A stretch of 64,000 bases of DNA. Origin: Nocardioides limicola (GTDB lineage: Bacteria > Actinomycetota > Actinomycetes > Propionibacteriales > Nocardioidaceae). The stretch spans positions 1 to 64,000 of the forward strand of contig NZ_JAERJA010000003.1 in the NCBI RefSeq assembly GCF_016827675.1, read 5' to 3'. Below the pieces are notes generated by a model that was given only the letters and a program-made list of their open reading frames with translations, was not told the origin of the DNA and did not search any database. Shown one piece after another: positions 1-7,898 of the stretch. The position numbers and the translations under genes are program-made. Each line of letters starts with the position of its first letter. Position 1 is the stretch's first letter.

Positions 1-553
1 CGAACAACACCACCACCTGACGACTCGGCTCCGTATTCGTCGTATAGAAGTTCGTCTCCAACTGCACCAACGTCCACCCACGATCCGGCTCCACAAACAG
101 CTCCGCCGCCGGCCACTCCAACCGCTCAAACGCCCGCTGCACCACCCCCGGCGTCACTGTCCCGATCTCAGCAAGATCCGTCTCGCCCAGACACGCCTGG
201 CTGTGCCACGTCCAGGGGATCGCGTCACCTGCATCCTTGGGCCTCCACCAGAGGTTGAAGAGATGACCCTCAATGGCTCCCGAACACCGTCGAAGCCTCG
301 TGCAGGCCTCCTGGAAAGTGAGGGAACCCTCGTCTGCGCAACTCGGGGTCCACCGCCAATCACGTTCCACACTCGTCTCAGCGATCATCACGTTCGCCTC
401 AGCCGCCGACGTCACGCACTGAACCTTGGCACCGACGAGCCCCTGGGTCGACGCCTCACACTCGCCACTCGCCTCGCCTCCGTTGGCATGAGCAAGCGGC
501 GGCGTCAACAGCAACGTGACGACAACCGCACCGAGGGCCCAGCGGCTGATCAT
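1..553 (-). CDS. secreted protein of unknown function, 3' end cut by window edge
   Basis: Reading on the minus strand from an ATG at 553, the frame stays open to the window edge, so about 184 residues are visible and the C-terminus is missing. The N-terminus is a classical signal peptide: MISR, then a hydrophobic stretch (ALGAVVVTLLL) ending in a likely AHA cleavage site. The mature part has several Cys and Trp residues and a run with WTLVQLETNFYTT. I recall similar exported proteins of unknown function in Nocardioides-type genomes, lying next to a DUF6318-like lipoprotein as here. The ATG overlaps the upstream lipoprotein stop (ATGA), so the two genes are probably co-translated. No function can be assigned. 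Confidence 0.7.
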   Translation of the reverse strand, partial: MISRWALGAVVVTLLLTPPLAHANGGEASGECEASTQGLVGAKVQCVTSAAEANVMIAETSVERDWRWTPSCADEGSLTFQEACTRLRRCSGAIEGHLFNLWWRPKDAGDAIPWTWHSQACLGETDLAEIGTVTPGVVQRAFERLEWPAAELFVEPDRGWTLVQLETNFYTTNTEPSRQVVVLF

Positions 554-1098
554 GCGAAGGCCCCGTGATTACGCACGCTCCACTCGGTCCCTCGACGGAC
601 CAGTTCGACGAACTGGGTACTGGTTCCCCCATCCAAAGTGAGCACATCGCCGCCCTCTTCTTCGACGTACTCCGTGGGCGCTGTGGTCACTTCGAACTGC
701 CACCCTCTGAGGTCGCCCGACCGAGACATGCGCTCGAAGTTCGCCAACGACCGCTCGCCACCAACGACGTAGCCGCCTGCTTCATGGATCCCAACGATCA
801 GGTCGGCGGTCTCCTCGCACACCTCACAGTCGTGAGTCATCGCGAGGTAGTCACTCGGATCTCCCGTCTCGGCCATCCGGTCACCTGCGGCAAACCACCG
901 GCGGATGAACTCCTCCGGGTCCTCCCGCTCCACCGGCTCCGCAGTCGGCTCCGGCTCCGGGTCCGGGTCCGGGGTAGGTGTCGGCGCGACGGTCGGCTCT
1001 GGATCAGGACGCGGATCATCGCCAGTACACGCAGATAAGGCACCGGCCATCGCCACAACAACGGCAGCGACGACAGCGATGCGACGTCGAAGAAGCAC
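550..1098 (-). CDS. DUF6318-like lipoprotein
   Basis: Predicted lipoprotein of 182 residues. From a GTG at 1098 the N-terminus is basic (RRR), then hydrophobic, then a lipobox ending ALSAC. A ribosome binding site (GGAGG, five bases upstream) selects this GTG over the longer upstream frame. A Pro/Glu-rich, low-complexity linker follows the lipid anchor. The folded part has a CEVCEET motif and ends in SVRNHGAFA, which resembles the DUF6318 lipoprotein family of actinobacteria. The stop overlaps the next gene's start by four bases. The likely location is the outer face of the membrane; the role is unknown. Confidence 0.75.
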   Translation of the reverse strand: MLLRRRIAVVAAVVVAMAGALSACTGDDPRPDPEPTVAPTPTPDPDPEPEPTAEPVEREDPEEFIRRWFAAGDRMAETGDPSDYLAMTHDCEVCEETADLIVGIHEAGGYVVGGERSLANFERMSRSGDLRGWQFEVTTAPTEYVEEEGGDVLTLDGGTSTQFVELVRRGTEWSVRNHGAFA

Positions 1099-1180
1099 CC
1101 CAACCTCCCGAGCAAGGCAATCAGATACCGGCAGGCTACCCAGCCACACCGGACTCGCGAAACCCCACAGGCGATGCTGT

Positions 1181-1266
1181 GGACAACCCCCACCTCGGCG
1201 GGCCACAACCCCCACCTCGACCGGCCACAAACCCCACTTCGACCGGCCACAAACCCCACCTCGGCG
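1181..1266. repeat. four tandem copies of a 20-22 bp repeat
   Basis: Units at 1181-1200 (20 bp), 1201-1222, 1223-1244 and 1245-1266 (22 bp each) follow the pattern GGCCACAAMCCCCACYTCGRCS with few mismatches. The array lies in the short gap between the lipoprotein gene and the membrane protein gene, both on the minus strand, just past the latter's stop codon. It could be a polymorphic tandem repeat or part of a transcription terminator or attenuator. No stem typical of an intrinsic terminator is evident. Confidence 0.75.
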
Positions 1267-1271
1267 GGGGG

Positions 1272-2201
1272 TCAGGGGCGGTGTCGGAGGTTCTCAGCCA
1301 TCACGACCAGGAGAGGGGTGGTGAACACCAGGGTCAAGGCCACTGGCATCCCCCACGCGCCATAGCTGGCCCCGATGGCCACGGCAGCGCCCACGACCAG
1401 GGAGACCAGACCGACTCCCAGCGGCACCCAGGTCCCGACCCGCATCGCGAACCGCGCCTTGATCCACAGCGAGGCCATCCACAGCCAGCCGATGATCGCC
1501 AGCAGCATCGACAGCGACGCACCGGACACCAAGGGGTTCACCGGGAGCAGCGATACGTCGAAGCCTCCGGCCAGCAGAGCGGCGGGCTCCCAGGTCCCGT
1601 AGCGCAGGGCGCCGAGGGACCACAGTGCCGCGTAGCTGAGGGTGATCACACCGAACGCCGTTACGGCGACCGTCGGAGTCGTGGGGCGCCGTCTGTGATG
1701 GCTGCGCCAGGCGATGAACCCCCACAGGACGGCGAACACGGCCACCGATTCCCTGGTGCCGGGCTCAGCGCCGTAGACCATCACGGCGAGGTCGTCGTGG
1801 ACCAGGTGCGCCGCGATGTCGAGAGTCACCGTGTCCTCGCCCGGGTTCTCGAGGACCAGCTGGTACGGCGTCCAGCCGCGGTCATCGCAGCAGGCGATCA
1901 GCTCGTTGACCGTGATTGCGCGGGCAGGACCGCGCTCGAGGGCCACTGCGCCGGCCTCGTCGACGAGTCGCAGCACCACGGGCCCATCGCCGGAGAGCCG
2001 CACGATCAACCGGTGGTAGTGCACGTCCCCGAGAAACTCCACCGAACCGCCACCCGGAATCGAGACCGCCTGGTCGACCAGATCGCCGTCACCGTGCGCG
2101 TGCGCCGGCGGACCGGCGACCATCGCCAGGCCCACCAGGGCCAACACCGTCAACGCCCGCGCCGTCCAACCGCCCTGGCGCCGACGGCCGACCTCGTCCA
2201 T
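1272..2201 (-). CDS. predicted membrane protein with exported N-terminal domain
   Basis: Protein of 309 residues. A signal-peptide-like segment (LTVLALVGLAMVAGPPAHAH) is followed by an exported domain of about 120 residues rich in beta-type sequence, then about four membrane segments in the C-terminal half with a WLWMASLWIKARF stretch. The start lies three bases after the stop of the alpha/beta hydrolase gene, so the two are probably one transcript. The family is not recognised. An envelope protein working with the hydrolase is possible but unproven. Confidence 0.65.
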   Translation of the reverse strand: MDEVGRRRQGGWTARALTVLALVGLAMVAGPPAHAHGDGDLVDQAVSIPGGGSVEFLGDVHYHRLIVRLSGDGPVVLRLVDEAGAVALERGPARAITVNELIACCDDRGWTPYQLVLENPGEDTVTLDIAAHLVHDDLAVMVYGAEPGTRESVAVFAVLWGFIAWRSHHRRRPTTPTVAVTAFGVITLSYAALWSLGALRYGTWEPAALLAGGFDVSLLPVNPLVSGASLSMLLAIIGWLWMASLWIKARFAMRVGTWVPLGVGLVSLVVGAAVAIGASYGAWGMPVALTLVFTTPLLVVMAENLRHRP

Positions 2202-2204
2202 CGG

Positions 2205-3140
2205 TCAGCCCACCAGGTGCGCGAGGACGACCTTGGCCGCCCGCTCGGGGTCGTCGATCCACGGCAGGTGACCGGCCTCAGGCAGCATCTCGACCTCGGC
2301 GTGCGGCATCGCAGCCACGGTGCGCCGCGCGGTGGCCTCGGCGCCGAAGGTGTCGTCGGCTCCCCACAGGAAGCGGGTGGGCGCCTGCACCGCGGCCAGC
2401 ACCGAGTCGGGGATGGTGATGGCACGGTCGAAACCCAGCGGACCGCCCAGCCCGGAGATCATCCGGACCTCGTGCGCCATCGTGTCGGTGTCCCGTTGCA
2501 GGGCGACGTACCAGTCGATGAACTCGGGACTGATCCGTCCGGCGTCGAGGCTGGCCCCGTGACCGATCTGGCGGAGCACCTGCCTGGCGGCCGTAGTGTT
2601 GGGGGGCAGTCTGTTGATCAGCGCGCCGAGGCCGGGAGTCATGATGAGCCGCATGAACGGCGGAGTCCGCATCTCCGGCGTGAATGCCGGACAGGCCATC
2701 TGCACCATCCGATCGAACCGCTGCGGATGCGCGGCCGCCGACCGGATGCCGACGTACCCGCCGAAGGATGAGACGACCAGGTGCGCGCGGTCGACGTCGA
2801 GTGCGTCGAGTACGTCGACGGCAAGCGTCTCGCCGTACTCGGCCAGGTTCTGTCGGTCGACCGGGCGGCGCAGCGGATCCGAGAGCCCGGTGCCCGGCCG
2901 GTCGACGACCAGGCACCGCAGCCCGGACAGCCGGGAGACCAGCTCCATCCACGTCGACCCGCTGTTCGGCCCGCCATGCACGAAGAGCACCGGCTCCCCC
3001 ACCCCCACCTCCTGCACGCGCACGTCGACGTCGAGGGCGGGTAGATGCACCCGGCGTTCCATCGGCTCAACGCCCACGTGCGCCCACCAGCGCCGTTCCG
3101 CGTCGCGGTAGCGCTGTTCGCGGTCACTTCTCGGGCCCAT
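2205..3140 (-). CDS. alpha/beta-fold hydrolase
   Basis: A 311-residue hydrolase of the alpha/beta fold. The ATG at 3140 is preceded by GAGGAG six bases upstream; longer readings lack such a site. The oxyanion motif HGGPNSG is near residue 78, and the nucleophile elbow reads VVSSFGG, with the first small residue Ser rather than the usual Gly. The acid is likely the Asp in LWGADD and the base the His in EAGHLPW. Substrate is unknown. The gene is the first of a two-gene unit with the membrane protein at 1272-2201 and is divergent from the sensor kinase at 3305. Confidence 0.8.
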   Translation of the reverse strand: MGPRSDREQRYRDAERRWWAHVGVEPMERRVHLPALDVDVRVQEVGVGEPVLFVHGGPNSGSTWMELVSRLSGLRCLVVDRPGTGLSDPLRRPVDRQNLAEYGETLAVDVLDALDVDRAHLVVSSFGGYVGIRSAAAHPQRFDRMVQMACPAFTPEMRTPPFMRLIMTPGLGALINRLPPNTTAARQVLRQIGHGASLDAGRISPEFIDWYVALQRDTDTMAHEVRMISGLGGPLGFDRAITIPDSVLAAVQAPTRFLWGADDTFGAEATARRTVAAMPHAEVEMLPEAGHLPWIDDPERAAKVVLAHLVG

Positions 3141-3304
3141 CGGTCTCTCCTCACGTTCGGTATGCCGTCCTGTTCCCTCCACCCTGCGCCGGTACGACGC
3201 GGCGGGCGAGGGTGCACCCGCCCGGATTCGGCGGGTGCGCGCTGGTGGTGGATGGGGGTGCCAACACCACCGCGCGCCGGCGCCGAACGGCACATACTGA
3301 GGTG

Positions 3305-5374
3305 ATGAGCAGCGATGAGGCCGACGTCCGAGCGGGCCGCATCGCCACGGGCCTGGCCGGCGTTTGCGTGCTGCTCGTGCTGGGTGGCGTGCTCTCCTAT
3401 CTGGTCCGCGGCGCCCCGGGACGCGAGATGTTCGACGCCTGGCTGTTCCAGAACGCGCCGGTAGGGCTGTCCGCTGTCATCTTCGCGATGGCCCTGCGCA
3501 GCCAGCCCGGCAACCTGTCGGCGCGTTGGTTGTTCGCCGCGTCGGTCTTCGGGTCCGTTCACGTGGCCGCGGCGGCGGTCCTGTACGCCCGAGCTGAGGC
3601 CCATCCCGGACTACTGGAGGCAGTGCGGCGGGGCGAGGTGACCCTCGCGGAGCTTCCCGCGTCGGTGGTCTGGCCGCTGTGGCTGTTGGCCCTCTGGGTG
3701 TTCGCGGCAGGCATCCCGATCACCCTCGGGGTGCTGTACTTCCCGAACGGGGAGTTGCCGTCACCTCGCTGGCGGCCGGTGGCCTGGCTGGCTGGCACCG
3801 GAATGGTGCTGGGCTGGGCAGCCTTCGCCTGGGGCAACCGCCCCAGGTCCCAGCACGTGCCCGTCCTCGAATCCGTCCCTGCGGACGACCGGGTAGCACT
3901 GACTCTGTTGGCCGTCGGCCTGAGCGCCATCGGTGCGGCCGGACTGCTCACCGTGGCCTCACTGGTGAAGAGGCTGCGCAGCACCGACCCGGTCCAGCGT
4001 CGCCGGGTCCGGCCGGTGGTCATCACGGGTTCGCTGTTCGTGGCGGTGATGGTGCTGCTGTGGCCGTGGCAGGCGGTGTGGACGGTCGTCACCGTGCCGG
4101 CGGTGCTGCTCTTCTTCACTGTGCTCGGGTTGGGCATCACCCGCGGTGGTCTCTTCGACGTCGAGATCATCGTCAGCCGGGCGGTCACCGTGGCGGCCCT
4201 GAGCGCGGCGATCACCCTCACCTATCTGGCAGTGGTGATCGGCCTGGGCGGACTGTTCGGCATCCGCGCGAACCTGTGGCTCTCGGTCGCCGCCACCGCA
4301 GTGATCGCCGTGGGCTTCGAGCCGGTGCGCAAGCGGGTGCACGCCGCAGCGACCCGGCTGGTGCTGGGTGACCGACCCACGCCCTACGAACTGCTGGCCG
4401 ACCTCTCGAACCGAGTCGCACGCGCTGACTCCACCGAGGAGGTGCTCGCCGAGGCGGTACGGCTGCTGGTCGAGACGACCGGCGCTGAGCGGGCCGAGAT
4501 CCGCACGAAGTTCGGCAGCGTCTCGGAGTTCGCGTCAGGCGCGGGGGTGACTCCCCCACGCCCGGTGATGCACTCGGCCCCGATCGCCTTCACCGGCGAA
4601 CTGCTGGGTGAGGTGCGACTGTTCGCGACCAGGAACGATCCGCTGCCGCCCAGCGACGAGGCGTTGCTGCGACAGGTCGCTGCGATGCTCGGGCCGGTGC
4701 TCCGCAACGCGCGACTGACCCGGGACCTGCACGACCGCATCAACGACCTGCGTGAGTCACGCCAACGCATCGTGACCGTGCATGACCAGGCGCGCCGCGC
4801 CCTCGAGCGTGACATCCACGACGGCGCTCAGCAGAACTTGCTGTCGTTGCGGATCAGGCTGGGTCTCGCCGCCACCATGGCCGAGCAGGACGGAAGCGCC
4901 GCGGGCACCATCGAGGCGCTGTCGACGGCCGCCGCCGAGGCCGAGGCAGCGATCGCGCAACTGCGAGACATCGCGCGTGGCCTGTTCCCACCGATGCTCG
5001 CCGAACAGGGCGTGGTCGAGGCGCTGCGCACCCACGCGCTGTCGGCCCCGGTGCAGGTCGAGGTGGTAGCCCCCGAGTTGGGCAGACTCAGCGCGGATGT
5101 GGAGGCCGCGATCTACTTCTGCTGCCTCGAAGCGATCCACAACGCGTGCAAGCACGCCCACCCGAGCAGGATCCGGATCGACATCGGCTCCAGCGAGCAG
5201 GTGGTGCGGTTCACCGTCGCCGACGACGGCACCGGCTTCGACACGGCGACGGCTCCGCGAGGCACGGGGCTGACCAACATGCGCGATCGGGTCGACGGCC
5301 TCGGCGGCAGCGTCAGCGTCGACTCAACGCCGGGCGGAGGGACCGTCGTACGCGCCGAACTGCCGCTCGGGTGA
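3305..5374 (+). CDS. NarL-type sensor histidine kinase with GAF domain
   Basis: Membrane sensor kinase of 689 residues. The first 300 residues contain about eight hydrophobic segments. A GAF-like domain (about 370-475) precedes a HisKA_3 dimerisation domain with the phospho-accepting His near residue 505 in ERDIHDGAQQ. The HATPase domain has an N-box (EAIHNACKHA, near 610) and G-boxes (DDGTGFD, GTGLTNMRDR). The first plausible start is the ATG at 3305, reached through a short untranslated leader or none. The gene ends two bases from the stop of the response regulator on the other strand; this pair is the obvious two-component system although it is arranged tail to tail. The stimulus is unknown. 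Confidence 0.85.
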   Translation: MSSDEADVRAGRIATGLAGVCVLLVLGGVLSYLVRGAPGREMFDAWLFQNAPVGLSAVIFAMALRSQPGNLSARWLFAASVFGSVHVAAAAVLYARAEAHPGLLEAVRRGEVTLAELPASVVWPLWLLALWVFAAGIPITLGVLYFPNGELPSPRWRPVAWLAGTGMVLGWAAFAWGNRPRSQHVPVLESVPADDRVALTLLAVGLSAIGAAGLLTVASLVKRLRSTDPVQRRRVRPVVITGSLFVAVMVLLWPWQAVWTVVTVPAVLLFFTVLGLGITRGGLFDVEIIVSRAVTVAALSAAITLTYLAVVIGLGGLFGIRANLWLSVAATAVIAVGFEPVRKRVHAAATRLVLGDRPTPYELLADLSNRVARADSTEEVLAEAVRLLVETTGAERAEIRTKFGSVSEFASGAGVTPPRPVMHSAPIAFTGELLGEVRLFATRNDPLPPSDEALLRQVAAMLGPVLRNARLTRDLHDRINDLRESRQRIVTVHDQARRALERDIHDGAQQNLLSLRIRLGLAATMAEQDGSAAGTIEALSTAAAEAEAAIAQLRDIARGLFPPMLAEQGVVEALRTHALSAPVQVEVVAPELGRLSADVEAAIYFCCLEAIHNACKHAHPSRIRIDIGSSEQVVRFTVADDGTGFDTATAPRGTGLTNMRDRVDGLGGSVSVDSTPGGGTVVRAELPLG

Positions 5375-5376
5375 CG

Positions 5377-6048
5377 TCAGCTCCGGGTCTCGGCGAGGTA
5401 GAGCAGCACCGCGCGCACCCGGCGGTGCACCTCGACGTCGTCGGGGCTCAACTCGAGCTTGGCGAACAACGCATTGATGTGCTTGGCGACCGCTCGTTCG
5501 GTCAGCGCCAGCGCCTCGGCGATGGTCACGTTCGCCGAGCCCTTGGCGATGTGGGCGAGGACCTCGTGCTCACGCGGAGTGAGCCTGCTGAGCAAGGATT
5601 CGCGTTTGCGTTGCCTGGCCGCCACCAGGGCGTCGACCACGACCGGATCGAGCATGGTCCCGCCCGCGTGGACCGCCTCGATCGCCTTGCGCAGTTCGAC
5701 GACGTCGCCGAGTCGTTCCTTGAGCAGGTAGGCGCGACCCCTGGAGCCGTCCTGGAACAGCCGGAGTGCATAGCTCGGCTCGACGTACTGACTCAGTACG
5801 ACGATGCCCACCTCGGGGTGGGTGACCGCGAGGTGCTCGGCGGCCCGGATCCCCTCGTCGGTCTGGCTCGGCGGCATCCGAATGTCGGTGAGCACCACGT
5901 CCGGTTCGAGCCGAGCCACCGCGTCGAGCAGGTCCGGCATCGTCGAGACGGAGTCGAGGAGTTCGATGTCCGGTTGGGTCGCCAGCAGCAGCCGGGTCCC
6001 TTCCCGCACCAGGTAGTTGTCCTCGGCGCAGACCAACCGGATCGTCAT
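5377..6048 (-). CDS. LuxR/NarL-family response regulator
   Basis: Response regulator of 223 residues. The receiver domain has an acidic pocket (AEDN at residues 8-11) and the phospho-accepting Asp55 in VVLTDIRMPP; Lys of YLLKERLGD completes the site. A GerE/LuxR DNA-binding domain follows from about residue 158 (LTPREHEVLAHIAKG). It faces the sensor kinase at 3305-5374 with a two-base gap between stops, so each gene needs its own promoter, unusual for such pairs. A close homologue in this window is the regulator at 26982-27668, which keeps the same IRMPP and GRxYLLK features. Confidence 0.85.
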   Translation of the reverse strand: MTIRLVCAEDNYLVREGTRLLLATQPDIELLDSVSTMPDLLDAVARLEPDVVLTDIRMPPSQTDEGIRAAEHLAVTHPEVGIVVLSQYVEPSYALRLFQDGSRGRAYLLKERLGDVVELRKAIEAVHAGGTMLDPVVVDALVAARQRKRESLLSRLTPREHEVLAHIAKGSANVTIAEALALTERAVAKHINALFAKLELSPDDVEVHRRVRAVLLYLAETRS

Positions 6049-6194
6049 CCGGTCAGTATCGACCCCGTCGCCGGTCCGCGCAGCCGATGTCGGGGATGCC
6101 TGCACCACCGCAGATGCACACCACAGCGCCATTGGACCGCAGTCGATGCCGCAGCAGAGTCAGTAGCGACAACCACACGACGAAGGAGCCGACC

Positions 6195-6655
6195 ATGAAC
6201 AAGGGACGTTGGATCGCGGTGATCGTCGCCGGGGCAGTCGCGGCGATGGCCCTCGGACCTCAAGGGCCGCTCGGCGGATTCTGGGGTGCGGAGCCGGCGG
6301 GGGACGTCGGTATCACCGGTGCGCTCGCCGGAGGCTTCATCGCCTACGGGCTGATCGAGGGAGCCGGCTTCGGGGCGGGGCTGGCTTGGCTGGCGTTCGG
6401 CAGGCCTCTGCTCGGCCGCGGTGCCGACGCCACGGCCGCCTATCTCTCGATCGGCTGGCTGTTGGCCAGTGGTGGCCGCACGGTTCGCTGCACCAGTCGA
6501 TCGGTCACGACAACTACGGCGCGCTGCTCGGGATCGAGTACGCGTTCCACGCAACGATGATCGTGGCCGCTGTGCTGGTCGCCTGGCATCTGGTCCGGGT
6601 CACCCAGGGCGCCGGTGCGGTGGCCGCAGCTAACTCGGTCGAGGCGCGGCACTGA
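6195..6655 (+). pseudogene. small membrane protein gene broken by a one-base deletion
   Basis: An ATG at 6195 with AAGGAG upstream opens a frame for a hydrophobic protein (MNKGRWIAVIVAG) that runs in phase 0 to about 6473. After LLASGG the sensible sequence continues in another frame (PHGSLHQSIGHDNYGALLG) with a further membrane helix (MIVAAVLVAWHLV) to a TGA at 6653-6655. One missing base in the ggtggccgcacgg stretch explains this. The restored protein would have about 153 residues and four membrane segments. It is either a recent pseudogene or a sequencing error; no slippery sequence suggests programmed frameshifting. Function unknown. Confidence 0.65.
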
Positions 6656-6676
6656 CGCGAGGAGTACGATGGGGTC

Positions 6677-6910
6677 ATGGTCACGCGGGCCATCCGCAAG
6701 TCGATCCAGGCGCTGAGCGTCGAGGAGCGGCGGGAGTTGCTCGCGTTCATCGTGGAGAGCCTGGCCGAGGAACCCGTCGACGAGGCCGCCGGTGACACCG
6801 GCAAGGACAGCCAGGATGCCGCGCCTCGTATCCCGCGAACCAGCGGTCGCACTGCCTTGGAGCAGGCGATGGAGGAGTATCAGGCGACGGCGGGGATGCA
6901 CGTCCGCTGA
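6677..6910 (+). CDS. small hydrophilic protein, possibly antitoxin-like
   Basis: A 77-residue, charged protein. Residues 10-27 (IQALSVEERRELLAFIVE) form an amphipathic helix reminiscent of small addiction-module components that begin with a LSxEER motif, followed by an acidic, flexible tail. No toxin gene lies next to it; the following gene is a WYL regulator on the other strand. The ribosome binding site is weak. It may be a real small gene following the broken membrane gene, but its role is open. Confidence 0.45.
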   Translation: MVTRAIRKSIQALSVEERRELLAFIVESLAEEPVDEAAGDTGKDSQDAAPRIPRTSGRTALEQAMEEYQATAGMHVR

Positions 6911-6930
6911 CCGGCGACGCGTCGGTCGCG

Positions 6931-7896
6931 TCAGCGGCGATGGTGCTCCAGCAGTTGCCGCGCCAAACCCGGCCCCTCCGCGATCAGCGAGGCGGGCTCC
7001 GGCACCCGTACGTCGACCCCGCCGGCCAGCATCAGCAGGCCGACCCGCCATGCCACCGGCGGCAGCAGTTCGGCATCGACCTCGATCGTGTCGTCGGTGT
7101 CGTCGACGACGTAGTGCGCTTCGGCGTACTCGTCCAGTGCCCAGCGCGCGTCGTGTGGCAGCACCAGTCGCACCGTGGAGGTGCTCCGCTGGGCATCGAG
7201 CAGGGTCCTCAGGTCGGCGGGCGACTCGAAGATCTCGTCCAGCACCTCGACCTCTCGGATCCCGGTGAGCAGGAAGCTGCGGATGCTGCCGTCGTGCTGC
7301 ACCGGTCCGGCGTCCACCTCCCAGCCACGGACGCTGGTCTGCATCAGCCGGTAGGGGTGGATGACGCGCTCGGTGACGCCGACGCGCCACTGTCGGGAGT
7401 AGACGATCCGGACGGCCCGGTGGTCGGTGGCCGCGGCCTGCAGGGTGTCCAGGTGCGGCGGTCGCCACGGCTGCGGCGCTGCCACCGAGCCGCCGTACAG
7501 GGTCTCGGCGATCACGTTGATGGCTGCCAGCAGGTCGGTGTCGTCGGGGTCCAGCTCCAGGGCACCCATCGCCGCGGTGTAGACCAGCGCCAGTTCGCTG
7601 GCGTCGAGGAGCTCCACGCCGAGGTCGTCGGGGGGATCCACGAGTTGCACGATCGAGGCGTCGTTGGGGTCGATGTCGTCGTCGCCGTCGCTGCCTCTGA
7701 ACTGCAGCGCATGAGGCCGGGAGAGGCCGAGCAGGTCGGTGGCGAAGTAGGTGAGCAGGTCGTCACGGAGTTCGTCGTGGTCGACGCCGACCTCGTTGGC
7801 GAGCACACGCAGGGACACTCCGTGGGGATAGCTGGCCAGCCTGGCGAAGACCTCGGGGAGGCGCGCGATGCGGCGCACGTACTGCGGGGTGGCCAT
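6931..7896 (-). CDS. WYL-domain transcriptional regulator, PafC-like
   Basis: Protein of 321 residues with an N-terminal winged-helix DNA-binding segment (GVSLRVLANEVGVDHDEL, about 25-45), a central WYL domain (RIVYSRQWRV ... RVIHPYRLM, about 155-200) and a WCX-like C-terminal extension. The ATG at 7896 is chosen because GGGGAG lies five bases upstream; a GTG two codons earlier is possible. It follows the companion WYL gene by two bases, the arrangement of pafB-pafC, whose products activate the LexA-independent DNA-damage response in actinobacteria. The usual neighbours (pafA, tatA, tatC, proteasome genes) are not in this window, so it could also be a paralogous pair. Confidence 0.75.
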   Translation of the reverse strand: MATPQYVRRIARLPEVFARLASYPHGVSLRVLANEVGVDHDELRDDLLTYFATDLLGLSRPHALQFRGSDGDDDIDPNDASIVQLVDPPDDLGVELLDASELALVYTAAMGALELDPDDTDLLAAINVIAETLYGGSVAAPQPWRPPHLDTLQAAATDHRAVRIVYSRQWRVGVTERVIHPYRLMQTSVRGWEVDAGPVQHDGSIRSFLLTGIREVEVLDEIFESPADLRTLLDAQRSTSTVRLVLPHDARWALDEYAEAHYVVDDTDDTIEVDAELLPPVAWRVGLLMLAGGVDVRVPEPASLIAEGPGLARQLLEHHRR

Positions 7897-7898
7897 CC

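Noticed and set aside
978..2771. 597-codon open frame on the plus strand across the lipoprotein, membrane protein and hydrolase genes
   Set aside because: Crosses three minus-strand genes with signal peptides and motifs; composition typical of a shadow frame.
6460..6485. Programmed -1 frameshift in the small membrane gene
   Set aside because: No X-XXY-YYZ slippery heptamer and no strong downstream structure; a one-base deletion explains the data.
6677..6910. Toxin-antitoxin pair with the small LSxEER protein
   Set aside because: No RelE-, PIN- or other toxin-like gene adjoins it, so only an uncertain antitoxin-like label is kept.
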